From CAYTCZ01 sp964436315 (GTDB lineage: Bacteria > Actinomycetota > Thermoleophilia > Gaiellales > Gaiellaceae), in the NCBI GenBank assembly GCA_964436315.1, contig CAYTCZ010000105.1:1-14090 (forward strand): a DNA stretch of 14,090 bases, written 5' to 3'. The translations under genes and the position numbers were made by a program. The number at the start of each line of letters is the position of its first letter. Position 1 is the first letter of the stretch. Below the pieces are notes generated by a model that did not search any database, was not told the origin of the DNA, and saw nothing but the letters and a program-made list of their open reading frames with translations. Positions 1-5,935 of this stretch are shown in pieces.

Positions 1-56
1 CCGCGGCCGGGCTCTACCGGCAGGCGGCTGAGGCGTTACAGGACTTCCACTTCTAA
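1..56 (+). CDS. C-terminal end of an upstream gene (partial)
   Basis: Frame 3 is open from the left edge and ends at TAA (54-56), giving 17 residues (AAGLYRQAAEALQDFHF). The composition looks like a helical protein C-terminus. Frame 2 stops within 10 codons. Frame 1 stays open past this point, but only by running into the leader region. No family can be named from so short a fragment, and the call rests on plausibility of composition alone. Confidence 0.35.
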   Translation, partial: AAGLYRQAAEALQDFHF

Positions 57-109
57 GAGGCGACTCAACTGGACACCTAGGCAAGACCGACGCACCAAGA
101 CATACAGCC

Positions 110-120
110 AGGGGAAGGGG
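110..120 (+). promoter_or_regulatory. Strong purine-rich ribosome-binding site of the small ORF
   Basis: The run AGGGGAAGGGG lies directly before two in-frame GTG codons at 121 and 127. AGGGG (110-114) is six bases from GTG 121 and GGGG (117-120) is six bases from GTG 127, so either start is served. It is one of only two clear Shine-Dalgarno sites in the window, the other preceding the rhodanese gene. That makes the small ORF more believable. Confidence 0.45.
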
Positions 121-213
121 GTGACTGTGAGCAAGGCGCGAGCGTTGATTGCTCTGACGACGCTGTCGTCGGCGATCTCAATGCTCCTCGCCGGGTTTCA
201 TCCGGGTCGGTAG
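121..213 (+). CDS. Possible small hydrophobic protein (28-30 aa)
   Basis: An ORF of 30 codons begins at GTG 121 (or GTG 127, giving 28 codons) behind a strong purine-rich ribosome-binding site and ends at TAG (211-213). The product has a short basic N-terminus (SKAR) followed by about 20 mostly hydrophobic or small residues, roughly ALIALTTLSSAISMLLAG, and a short polar tail. This resembles a single membrane helix or an uncleaved signal peptide. I recognise no family. It could be a true small membrane protein, a leader peptide translated ahead of the structured RNA at 187-289 (the last eight codons overlap its first stem), or a remnant of a broken gene. Its length alone gives little statistical support; the ribosome-binding site is the main evidence. 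Confidence 0.35.
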   Translation: MTVSKARALIALTTLSSAISMLLAGFHPGR

Positions 214-289
214 CGACCGAGGCGAGCGGGCTCGATCTCTCTGAGCGGTGATGCTCCGTGGCTCAGAGAGGACAACAACCTCCACGGAG
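187..289 (+). ncRNA. Candidate structured RNA leader with H-type pseudoknot
   Basis: Four stems can be drawn without conflict. P1 is CTCGCC (187-192) with GGCGAG (221-226), enclosing P2, TCGGT (207-211) with ACCGA (216-220) around a four-base loop. P3 is a perfect 10-bp stem, CTCTCTGAGC (237-246) with GCTCAGAGAG (261-270). Its loop contains CTCCGTG (254-260), which is complementary to CACGGAG (283-289) downstream, so P3 and P4 form a classic H-type pseudoknot. Loop 1 is 7 nt, the stems abut directly at 260/261, and loop 3 is 12 nt (GACAACAACCTC), A/C-rich as expected for a loop lying in a minor groove. The element lies 142 nt before the lipoprotein gene. I cannot assign it to a known riboswitch class. 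GC-rich DNA forms hairpins by chance, but a 10-bp perfect stem plus a loop-linked 7-bp stem is more than expected. Confidence 0.45.
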
Positions 290-426
290 GCCTTGGGCCC
301 AACGCTGTCCTCCCACCTGTCCTTTTCCGCCGTGTCCCGAAAGGCCATCATGCGCGTCGAGTCGGGGAACTCCGACGCCGCGGCATATGTCTCCAGCTGA
401 CCGGGCTCCGATCGCGAAACCCCAGG

Positions 427-432
427 CACAAT
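427..432 (+). promoter_or_regulatory. Weak -10-like box before an alternative lipoprotein start
   Basis: CACAAT matches TATAAT at 4 of 6 positions, including A2 and the final T. It ends 7 nt before GTG 440, an in-frame alternative start of the lipoprotein gene. The same box-to-start spacing occurs at other genes in this window. The missing first T makes this the weakest of the set. Confidence 0.25.
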
Positions 433-1387
433 GGCCGGGGTGCGATTCCTTCTCCCTCTGCTTCCCTTTGCCGCGATTCTCGCTGCGTGCGGCGGCTCGA
501 ACGACTCCGGGGACGTTGTCTCCGTTGAGAGAGTTGAACAGGAGCCCTTCGAGGAGGCCGCCGTCCCTACGTGGATGGAGCCACTCATTGACGAGGAAGG
601 CCCGGAGGTCGGGGTGATCTTCGCGACCTCGGACTACGCGCCGGGCGAGAACCGAGTGACGTTCATCGTGCTCGACGAGCGGGGCGAGATCATCCAGGTG
701 CCTGAGGCAGACGTGTACGTGGCCAAGCAAGACGCACCTGAACCGACGGGGTCGGTCGCGGTGCTTCATCCCCTCGAACCGCACACCCATCCGCTCGGAA
801 CCGAACCACACGATCATGCGGACTTCGACGATCTTTACGTCACGACGGTCGAGCTGTCTGAACCCGGACGCTACTGGCTTTTGGCGCAGCCGCGGGGAGC
901 CGCGATCCAGGGCCTCGGCACCATCGACGTTCTCCAGGAGAGCTTCTCGCCAGCTGTGGGATCGAAGGCAATTCCCTCAGAGAATCCAACGACCGACGAT
1001 GCGCCCGCAGAGCTCATCTCGACCGCGGAGCCCCCGCACGACGAACTCCTTCGGTACTCGATTGCCGATTCGATCGCCGAAGGCGTCCCCTTCGTAGTGG
1101 CGTTCGCGACTCCGGCGTTCTGCCAGACGCGTGCGTGCGGGCCGACCGTGGACACCGTCGACAAGCTCCGTCAAGAAGTCGGCGAGGCCGGTGTTCGATT
1201 CATCCACGTCGAGGTCTACGAGGACAACGATCCGAACAAGGGCGTTAACGAATGGATGGCGGAGTGGGGGCTTCCCACCGAGCCATGGGTCTTCGTGGTC
1301 GACGGCGCCGGGGTGATCAAGGCGAAGTTCGAGGGTTCGGTGTCGCTCGACGAACTCCGCGAAGCCGTTGAGACCCATTTGCCCTGA
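431..1387 (+). CDS. Thioredoxin-fold lipoprotein with His-rich loop
   Basis: The product has 318 residues. Residues 1-20 form a lipoprotein signal peptide: hydrophobic core, then lipobox LAAC with the acylated cysteine at C20 and GGSN after it. The protein should be anchored outside the membrane. Residues about 50-165 look like a beta-rich domain. They carry a histidine cluster, H113, H118, H120, H127 and H129 (HPLEPHTHPLGTEPHDH), suggesting a metal site. Residues about 205-318 resemble a thioredoxin fold: a strand (FVVAFAT), the motif CQTRACGP (C231 and C236, four residues between them, unlike CxxC), a cis-Pro-type TEPW segment and a final helix. Sco/TlpA-like roles in copper delivery or disulfide exchange are possible but inferred. 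The ATG at 431 is the only ATG start after the in-frame stop at 398-400. GTG 440 would give a more typical signal peptide beginning MRFLL and is a real alternative. Confidence 0.85.
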   Translation: MAGVRFLLPLLPFAAILAACGGSNDSGDVVSVERVEQEPFEEAAVPTWMEPLIDEEGPEVGVIFATSDYAPGENRVTFIVLDERGEIIQVPEADVYVAKQDAPEPTGSVAVLHPLEPHTHPLGTEPHDHADFDDLYVTTVELSEPGRYWLLAQPRGAAIQGLGTIDVLQESFSPAVGSKAIPSENPTTDDAPAELISTAEPPHDELLRYSIADSIAEGVPFVVAFATPAFCQTRACGPTVDTVDKLRQEVGEAGVRFIHVEVYEDNDPNKGVNEWMAEWGLPTEPWVFVVDGAGVIKAKFEGSVSLDELREAVETHLP

Positions 1388-1407
1388 CTCGCGTCCGAGG
1401 ATAAAGT
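1379..1407 (+). promoter_or_regulatory. Candidate sigma70-type promoter of the rhodanese gene
   Basis: TTGCCC (1379-1384; 4 of 6 to TTGACA) and TAAAGT (1402-1407; 4 of 6 to TATAAT) are separated by exactly 17 nt. The -35 box overlaps the end of the lipoprotein gene. Transcription would start near 1414, leaving about 40 nt of leader that contains the GAGGAGG ribosome-binding site. Confidence 0.35.
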
Positions 1408-1437
1408 CGCTGAGCTTCGCTCTTTGAAGTGGGACCC

Positions 1438-1444
1438 GAGGAGG
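1438..1444 (+). promoter_or_regulatory. Ribosome-binding site deciding the rhodanese start
   Basis: GAGGAGG lies 8 nt before ATG 1453. It therefore selects that ATG over the in-frame GTG at 1429, which lies upstream of this site. Confidence 0.7.
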
Positions 1445-1452
1445 ATGCCGTT

Positions 1453-2304
1453 ATGGCCGAAGACGGATACGCGAAGCCGGTCTTGGTTACGACAGATTGG
1501 CTCGCCGACCACTTGGACGACGACAACATCGCTATCGCGGAGGTCGATGAGAATCCAGATCTCTACGACGACGGGCATATTCCAGGCGCGGTCAAGCTGC
1601 ACTGGAGGGAGGATCTTCAGGATCCCGTAGAACGAGATCTCGTCGACAAGGAGACGTTCGAGCGCGTTCTGGGTGAACGGGGCATCGGGAACGAGACGAC
1701 CGTCGTCCTCTACGGCGATCGGAACAACTGGTTTGCGGCCTATGCCTACTGGTATCTGACCGTCTATGGCCACGAGAATCTGCGCATCCTCGACGGCGGT
1801 CGCCAGAAGTGGATCGACGAGGGAAGAGAGCTGACCACGGAGATATCGACGCCCGAGCCGGCGACGTACTCGGCGACGGATCGGGACGAATCGATTCGAG
1901 CGTATCGTGATCAAGTTCGCGATGGGATTGGCGCGACGGGACTCGCGCTGGTCGATGTGCGGAGCCCGGCCGAGTACGCCGGTGAGCTGATCGCTCCTCC
2001 GGGGTACGAGCAGGAAGGGGCGCAGCGTGCTGGACACATTCCGACAGCCGCCTCGATTCCATGGGCCTCGGCCGTCAGGGACGATGGAACCTTCAAGTCG
2101 GCCGACGAGCTGAAAGAGCTCTACGGACAGAAGGGAGTTACTCCAGACAAGGCGGTGACGGCCTACTGCCGGATTGGCGAGCGCTCGGCTCACACGTGGT
2201 TCGTCTTGCGTGAGCTACTCGGCTACAACGACGTCCGAAACTACGACGGATCGTGGACCGAGTGGGGGAACCTCGTCGACGTCCCGATCGAGAAGGAAAC
2301 GTAG
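1453..2304 (+). CDS. sseA: Thiosulfate/3-mercaptopyruvate sulfurtransferase (tandem rhodanese)
   Basis: The product has 283 residues, normal for two-domain rhodaneses, and is cytoplasmic (no signal peptide). It moves a sulfane sulfur from thiosulfate or mercaptopyruvate to a thiol or cyanide acceptor through a cysteine persulfide. Domain 1 (about 10-130) has the usual GHIPGAVKLHW segment. In place of a catalytic cysteine it has D89 (YGDRNNWFA), as expected for the inactive half. Domain 2 (about 145-280) has LVDVRSPAEY, AGHIPTA and the active loop CRIGERS with catalytic C239. The CRxGxR[ST] loop fits the thiosulfate-type group better than the mercaptopyruvate type (CGSGVTA), but substrate cannot be fixed from sequence. 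The start is ATG 1453 behind GAGGAGG. A 17-nt-spaced promoter precedes it, so it may be transcribed separately from the lipoprotein gene 65 nt upstream. The gene symbol is approximate; many annotations use cysA or rhdA for the same family. Confidence 0.93.
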   Translation: MAEDGYAKPVLVTTDWLADHLDDDNIAIAEVDENPDLYDDGHIPGAVKLHWREDLQDPVERDLVDKETFERVLGERGIGNETTVVLYGDRNNWFAAYAYWYLTVYGHENLRILDGGRQKWIDEGRELTTEISTPEPATYSATDRDESIRAYRDQVRDGIGATGLALVDVRSPAEYAGELIAPPGYEQEGAQRAGHIPTAASIPWASAVRDDGTFKSADELKELYGQKGVTPDKAVTAYCRIGERSAHTWFVLRELLGYNDVRNYDGSWTEWGNLVDVPIEKET

Positions 2305-2319
2305 CGCCAAACGATCACA

Positions 2320-2383
2320 GTCAGGTCTTGCGATCGAGCATCCCGGCGGTGGTGACGAAGCATGCTCGATTGCAAGACCTGAC
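2320..2383. repeat. 22-bp inverted repeat, REP/MITE-like palindrome
   Basis: The left arm (2320-2341, beginning GTCAGGTCTTGC) and the right arm (2362-2383, ending GCAAGACCTGAC) are reverse complements over 22 bases. The single difference is a G/T wobble at 2332/2371. The 20-nt spacer is GC-rich. The element fills most of the 94-nt gap between the rhodanese and decarboxylase genes and ends 15 nt before the decarboxylase ATG. No T-tract follows either arm, so it is not a standard terminator. As I recall it, the GTCAGGTCTTGC-type terminus resembles palindromes moved by REP-associated Y1 (IS200-like) transposases. No transposase is in the window. An operator or attenuator role is the alternative. 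Confidence 0.7.
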
Positions 2384-2398
2384 CCCAGTCCGTACGGC

Positions 2399-3826
2399 AT
2401 GACCAGTCCGGGACCGAGCCGCGATGAGAGCCAGGCGGCGCTTGCCGACGCGTATCACAAGGCTCTCGAGTACCTCGAACGGCTCGACGATGACCCCGTC
2501 GTCGTCGCCGACGCCCTCTACGGCACGAGCCAACCAGCGACGCTTCCCGAGGTGGGAGATGGGGCAACCGAGGCGATTCGGCTCCTCTTCGCGGAAGCGA
2601 AGACGAGCGCGACCCGCTCCTCGGGCCCGCGGTTCTTCCACTTTGTGGTCGGCGGTACGACGCCGGCGGCTCTCGCCGCCGATTGGCTTGCCTCGACACT
2701 CGACCAGAACTCCTTCGCGTGGATCGCCTCTCCGTTGGGGGCGCGGATGGAGGCCGAGGCAGTGGACTGGCTTCGACAGCTGTTTCGCCTTAGCGATGAG
2801 TGGGGAGGTGTTCTGACGACCGGCGCCACGACAGCGAACCTTGCCGGTCTGGCCGCGGCGCGCCGGTGGTGGGGACTCCAGCACGGCGTTGATCCTGACG
2901 AGGACGGACTCGCAGCGCTACCCCGGACGCCGGTCCTCACCGGCGGCTACGTGCACTCGAGCGTCCTGAAGGCTCTCGCGATGCTTGGACTCGGTCGAGC
3001 GTGCGTACAGATCTTCTCCCGCGATGACGCGGGCCGCGTTGACCTTCCGCAGCTCGAGGCGGTTCTCAAGGTCAGCGCCCCTGCGATCATCGTTGCAACT
3101 GCGGGTGAGGTAAACACCGGGGATTTCGATCCACTGAAGGAGCTGTCAGCGCTCGCGCGTAGCCATGACGCCTGGCTCCACGTCGATGGGGCGTTCGGCG
3201 CGTTCGCGCGAGCAACCCCGAAGACCGACGATCTCACAGAGGGCCTCGAGCGGGCCGATTCCCTGGCTGCCGACTGCCACAAGTGGTTGAACGTTCCGTA
3301 CGAATCCGGGATCGCGCTCGTCCGAGAGCCGGATTATCTCCGCGGGGCCTTCCAGGCCGGCGGAGCCTATTTGCCCGAAAACGATCCGCGACCGTCTTTT
3401 GGGTTTCTTGGCCCCGAGCTCTCGCGACGAGCGCGGGCGCTTCCGGTTTGGGCGACGCTTCGCGCCTACGGGCGGGATGGTTATCGGTCGATGGTCGAGA
3501 AGCATCTCGAGCTTGCCCGACGCGTTGCCGAGCGCGTCGACTCGGAGCCCGAGCTGGAGCGGCTTGCCGATGTGCCACTGAACGTCGTTTGCTTTCGGTT
3601 CCGACCGAGCGGCGTAGCCGAGGCCGACCTCGACGACCTGAACGAGCGCCTCGGTGAGCGGATCCTTGCCGACGGGCGGGTCTACGTGGGGACAACGCGC
3701 TATGAAGGCCGTGTTGCTTTTCGGCCGGCGTTCGTCAACTGGCGGACGACTGAAGAGGACGTCGATCTCCTCGTCGACGTAATCCTCGAGCTCGGAGGAG
3801 GGCTGACAGGCGCCAAGCCCAGCTGA
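2399..3826 (+). CDS. PLP-dependent group II amino acid decarboxylase-like protein
   Basis: The product has 475 residues from ATG 2399, within the usual 450-500 of the aromatic amino acid/glutamate decarboxylase family. Longer in-frame extensions run back through the palindrome and into the rhodanese gene and are not credible. Landmarks in order: TTGATTANLAGLAAAR (about 140-155, where the cofactor phosphate is bound), H186 in GGYVHSSVLKAL (the usual ring-stacking histidine), HVDGAFGAFA with D263 (pairs with the pyridine nitrogen), and DCHKWLNVPY with K295 as the Schiff-base lysine. The C-terminal small domain is complete. The family normally decarboxylates amino acids such as tryptophan, DOPA or glutamate; some members are aldehyde synthases. 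The substrate here cannot be read from sequence. SelD follows only 30 nt downstream but has its own apparent promoter box, so a shared operon is uncertain. Confidence 0.88.
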   Translation: MTSPGPSRDESQAALADAYHKALEYLERLDDDPVVVADALYGTSQPATLPEVGDGATEAIRLLFAEAKTSATRSSGPRFFHFVVGGTTPAALAADWLASTLDQNSFAWIASPLGARMEAEAVDWLRQLFRLSDEWGGVLTTGATTANLAGLAAARRWWGLQHGVDPDEDGLAALPRTPVLTGGYVHSSVLKALAMLGLGRACVQIFSRDDAGRVDLPQLEAVLKVSAPAIIVATAGEVNTGDFDPLKELSALARSHDAWLHVDGAFGAFARATPKTDDLTEGLERADSLAADCHKWLNVPYESGIALVREPDYLRGAFQAGGAYLPENDPRPSFGFLGPELSRRARALPVWATLRAYGRDGYRSMVEKHLELARRVAERVDSEPELERLADVPLNVVCFRFRPSGVAEADLDDLNERLGERILADGRVYVGTTRYEGRVAFRPAFVNWRTTEEDVDLLVDVILELGGGLTGAKPS

Positions 3827-3844
3827 GGCACTCTCGGGCGATGC

Positions 3845-3850
3845 TACGCT
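3845..3850 (+). promoter_or_regulatory. -10 box for a leaderless selD transcript
   Basis: TACGCT fits the TAnnnT actinobacterial -10 consensus and ends exactly 6 nt before the selD GTG start at 3857. No ribosome-binding site lies in between. This is the spacing expected when the transcript begins at the start codon. Confidence 0.45.
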
Positions 3851-3856
3851 CGTCGC

Positions 3857-4882
3857 GTGAGTTCGACTCCGCTTACGGGCCTCGAGGCCGGAGGTGGATG
3901 CGCGGCCAAGTACTCCGCCGCCCTTCTCGAGGAACTCCTCTCAGGGTTCACCCCGGCGTCATCGGAGAAGCTCCTGGTGGGCCTCGAGACTGCGGATGAT
4001 GCAGCCGTCTACCTTCTCGACGACGAGCGGGCTCTCGTGCTCACGATCGATTTCTTTCCGCCGATGCTCGACGATCCCGCGGTCTTCGGTTCGATCGCGG
4101 CCGCGAACGCGCTCAATGACGTGTTCGCGATGGGTGGCCGACCGCTTGTCGCGTTGTCTGTCGCTGCGTTTCCCGAGGAGCTCGACCCCGACGCTGTGAG
4201 GGCGATTCTGAACGCCGCCGCAGACACCGTTCAGCGGGCTGGAGCCTTGCTCGCCGGTGGGCACACGATCCGCGACGATGAACCGAAGTACGGCCTTGCC
4301 GTGGCCGGAACCGTTCATCCCAATGGCATTTGGCGGAAGAACGGCGCCGTGCCCGGCGACTCGCTGTATCTGACCAAGCCACTTGGCACGGGACTCGTCC
4401 TCACCGGCTGTCGGAAGGGACTCCTCACGGAGTCCGACTATGAGGCTGCAACGACGCTCATGACAGAACTCAACGCCGGGTCCGCAGACCTTCTACGACC
4501 TTTTCAGCCGAACGCGGTGACCGATGTAACGGGGTTCGGCCTCTTCGGGCACTCGCACGAGGTCGCGAGTCGATCCGGGGTTCGGCTCGTCATCGAAGCG
4601 GATCGGCTTCCATGGCTTCAAGGTGCGATGGAAGCGGCAGAAGCTGGGATTCGCACGGGTGGAGACGGCCGCAACCGCGACTTCGTCGGAGATGCGATCG
4701 AGCTCGCGGGACAGCCTGAGCATGTCGCCGCACTCGGTTTCGATCCGCAGACGTCCGGCGGCCTACTCATCTCGATTCCTTCCGACAAGACCGCGGTGCT
4801 CGAGGCGGAGGCCGCCGCCGCCGGCCTCCAGATCCATCGCATCGGTTCGGTTGAGCGGGGGAGCGGGTTGCTCGTTCGTTAG
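3857..4882 (+). CDS. selD: Selenophosphate synthetase (selenide, water dikinase)
   Basis: The product makes selenophosphate from selenide and ATP, the selenium donor for selenocysteine and for 2-selenouridine in tRNA. It has 341 residues, close to the 347 of E. coli SelD. The catalytic segment reads GGGCAAK, with C15 and K18 matching the essential Cys17 and Lys20 of E. coli. The second, non-essential cysteine of GCGCK is alanine here. Other family landmarks are the metal/ATP aspartates in ETADDAAVY and TIDFFPPMLDDP, ANALNDVFAMGG, LAGGHTI, DVTGFGLFGHSHE and DPQTSGGLL. The active-site position holds cysteine, not selenocysteine. The GTG at 3857 has no ribosome-binding site but a TACGCT box 6 nt upstream, suggesting a leaderless message. 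No selA, selB, selC or selU is in the window, so the downstream use of selenium is unknown. CtaA follows 27 nt later. Confidence 0.95.
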   Translation: MSSTPLTGLEAGGGCAAKYSAALLEELLSGFTPASSEKLLVGLETADDAAVYLLDDERALVLTIDFFPPMLDDPAVFGSIAAANALNDVFAMGGRPLVALSVAAFPEELDPDAVRAILNAAADTVQRAGALLAGGHTIRDDEPKYGLAVAGTVHPNGIWRKNGAVPGDSLYLTKPLGTGLVLTGCRKGLLTESDYEAATTLMTELNAGSADLLRPFQPNAVTDVTGFGLFGHSHEVASRSGVRLVIEADRLPWLQGAMEAAEAGIRTGGDGRNRDFVGDAIELAGQPEHVAALGFDPQTSGGLLISIPSDKTAVLEAEAAAAGLQIHRIGSVERGSGLLVR

Positions 4883-4896
4883 GCGTGCGAGTCGGC

Positions 4897-4902
4897 TAGG
4901 TT
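4897..4902 (+). promoter_or_regulatory. -10 box for a leaderless ctaA transcript
   Basis: TAGGTT (TAnnnT type) ends exactly 7 nt before ATG 4910. It lies in the 27-nt gap after selD, and no ribosome-binding site is present in that gap. Confidence 0.45.
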
Positions 4903-4909
4903 TTCCCAC

Positions 4910-5875
4910 ATGGAGGGGTCCGTAAAGCAGGCGACGCATGCTGCGACGCCTCCACGTCTGCGGGACCGGTTTCGCGAAGTCTCGCCGGCGACGTTTCGAA
5001 CTCTCGCTTTTCTCGCACTCGGCTCGCTGTTTCTGGTCGTCGTGACGGGAGCCGTGGTTCGTCTGACGGCCTCCGGCCTTGGCTGCGACAACTGGCCGCG
5101 CTGCGGTGACACGCCGTTCCCTGAGCGCGACTTCCACGCGCTCGTAGAGTTCGGGAACCGGGTCGTCGCGCTCGGAGCCATTGCAGTGGCCACGGTCGCC
5201 GCACTTGCCGCTCGGCGGGTGCGCGATCTTCCGCGCTGGATCGTCTGGGCCGCAGCGTTCGTCGCGATCGCAATCATCGGACAGATCCCGCTCGGCGGCA
5301 TCACGGTCATCACCGAATTGCATCCGCTTGCCGTTATGAGCCACTTCCTGCTGGCGATGGTCACAGTTTCTGTTTCGGTGCTGATCGCTCTTGGCGCGCA
5401 GACGTTCCTCGTTGGCGCTCCGCCGCGAGACGTACCGAGACAGCTCGGCTGGCTCGCGATCGCCCTCGTTCCGGTTGCCATCGCGATGGTCGTCACCGGC
5501 GCCTTCGTGACCGCCGCGGGTCCGCATTCGGGCGGTGCGGATATCGAGCGTCTGGGGAACCTCGAGGATGCCTTGTACGTTCACGTCCGAGCGGCAGCGG
5601 TCTATGGCATTGGCTTCCTCGGTCTTGCCATCGCGCTCCTAGCGCTCCGCCGGAGACCCCGCAGCGAGCTCTTACTGGCCGGCGGCCTTCTGCTCGTCTT
5701 GATCACCCAGATGATCATCGGTGAGATTCAGTGGCGGAATCAATTGCCGTGGGAGCTCGTTCTCGTTCATGTCGCGCTCGCCACTGCGGTCCTCGCAGCC
5801 TCGGTTGCGCTTGCCGGAAGGCTCGTGCAGCGGTCGGCGTCGGCTTCGCTCCAAGAGGCCTTTCGCGGACGCTGA
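4910..5875 (+). CDS. ctaA: Heme A synthase (COX15/CtaA family)
   Basis: This integral membrane enzyme oxidises the C8 methyl of heme O to give heme A for aa3-type cytochrome oxidase. The product has 321 residues with about eight hydrophobic helices, starting near residues 32-50. The first extracytoplasmic loop carries the typical VRLTASGLGCDNWPRC with the cysteine pair C59/C65, as in Bacillus-type CtaA. Then come H76 and EFGNR (80-84). Further histidines at the expected helix positions are H138 and H145 (HPLAVMSH), H225 (LYVHVR) and H287 (LVLVHVALAT), the likely haem ligands. TAAGPHSG near 202 matches the second-half loop, which lacks the second cysteine pair. The start ATG 4910 is preceded by a TAGGTT box at leaderless spacing. 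No ctaB or oxidase subunits are in the window. The family is clear; individual ligand assignments are by analogy. Confidence 0.95.
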   Translation: MEGSVKQATHAATPPRLRDRFREVSPATFRTLAFLALGSLFLVVVTGAVVRLTASGLGCDNWPRCGDTPFPERDFHALVEFGNRVVALGAIAVATVAALAARRVRDLPRWIVWAAAFVAIAIIGQIPLGGITVITELHPLAVMSHFLLAMVTVSVSVLIALGAQTFLVGAPPRDVPRQLGWLAIALVPVAIAMVVTGAFVTAAGPHSGGADIERLGNLEDALYVHVRAAAVYGIGFLGLAIALLALRRRPRSELLLAGGLLLVLITQMIIGEIQWRNQLPWELVLVHVALATAVLAASVALAGRLVQRSASASLQEAFRGR

Positions 5876-5901
5876 ATCCCCGGGGCCGCGGCATGGGCGG
5901 C

Positions 5902-5928
5902 TTGTCTGAAACGACAAATGCGTACACT
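5902..5928 (+). promoter_or_regulatory. Promoter-like region with dyad before the PAC2 gene
   Basis: TACACT (5923-5928) ends 7 nt before the in-frame GTG 5936, the leaderless spacing seen at selD and ctaA. A perfect 5-bp dyad, TTGTC (5902-5906) and GACAA (5913-5917) around TGAAAC, abuts ATG 5918. TTGTCT could serve as a poor -35, only 15 nt from the -10. The dyad may be an operator, or a chance hairpin. Confidence 0.35.
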
Positions 5929-5935
5929 GCGGCTC

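Noticed and set aside
237..270. The 10-bp stem as an intrinsic terminator of the small ORF
   Set aside because: No T-run follows 270, and the loop pairs with a downstream segment, which fits a folded leader better.
237..289. Pseudoknot as a programmed frameshift signal
   Set aside because: The upstream ORF already stops at 211-213 and no slippery heptamer lies 5-9 nt before the pseudoknot.
1216..2193. Minus-strand open frame of 325 codons opposite the rhodanese gene
   Set aside because: The opposite strand encodes a complete rhodanese with a catalytic loop; no domain or ribosome-binding site supports this frame.
2320..2383. Palindrome as a rho-independent terminator of the rhodanese gene
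   Set aside because: No T-tract on either strand; the arms are long and near-identical in the manner of a mobile palindrome.
4763..5584. Minus-strand open frame of 273 codons opposite ctaA
   Set aside because: Charged, low-complexity product antisense to a clear heme A synthase; a shadow frame.
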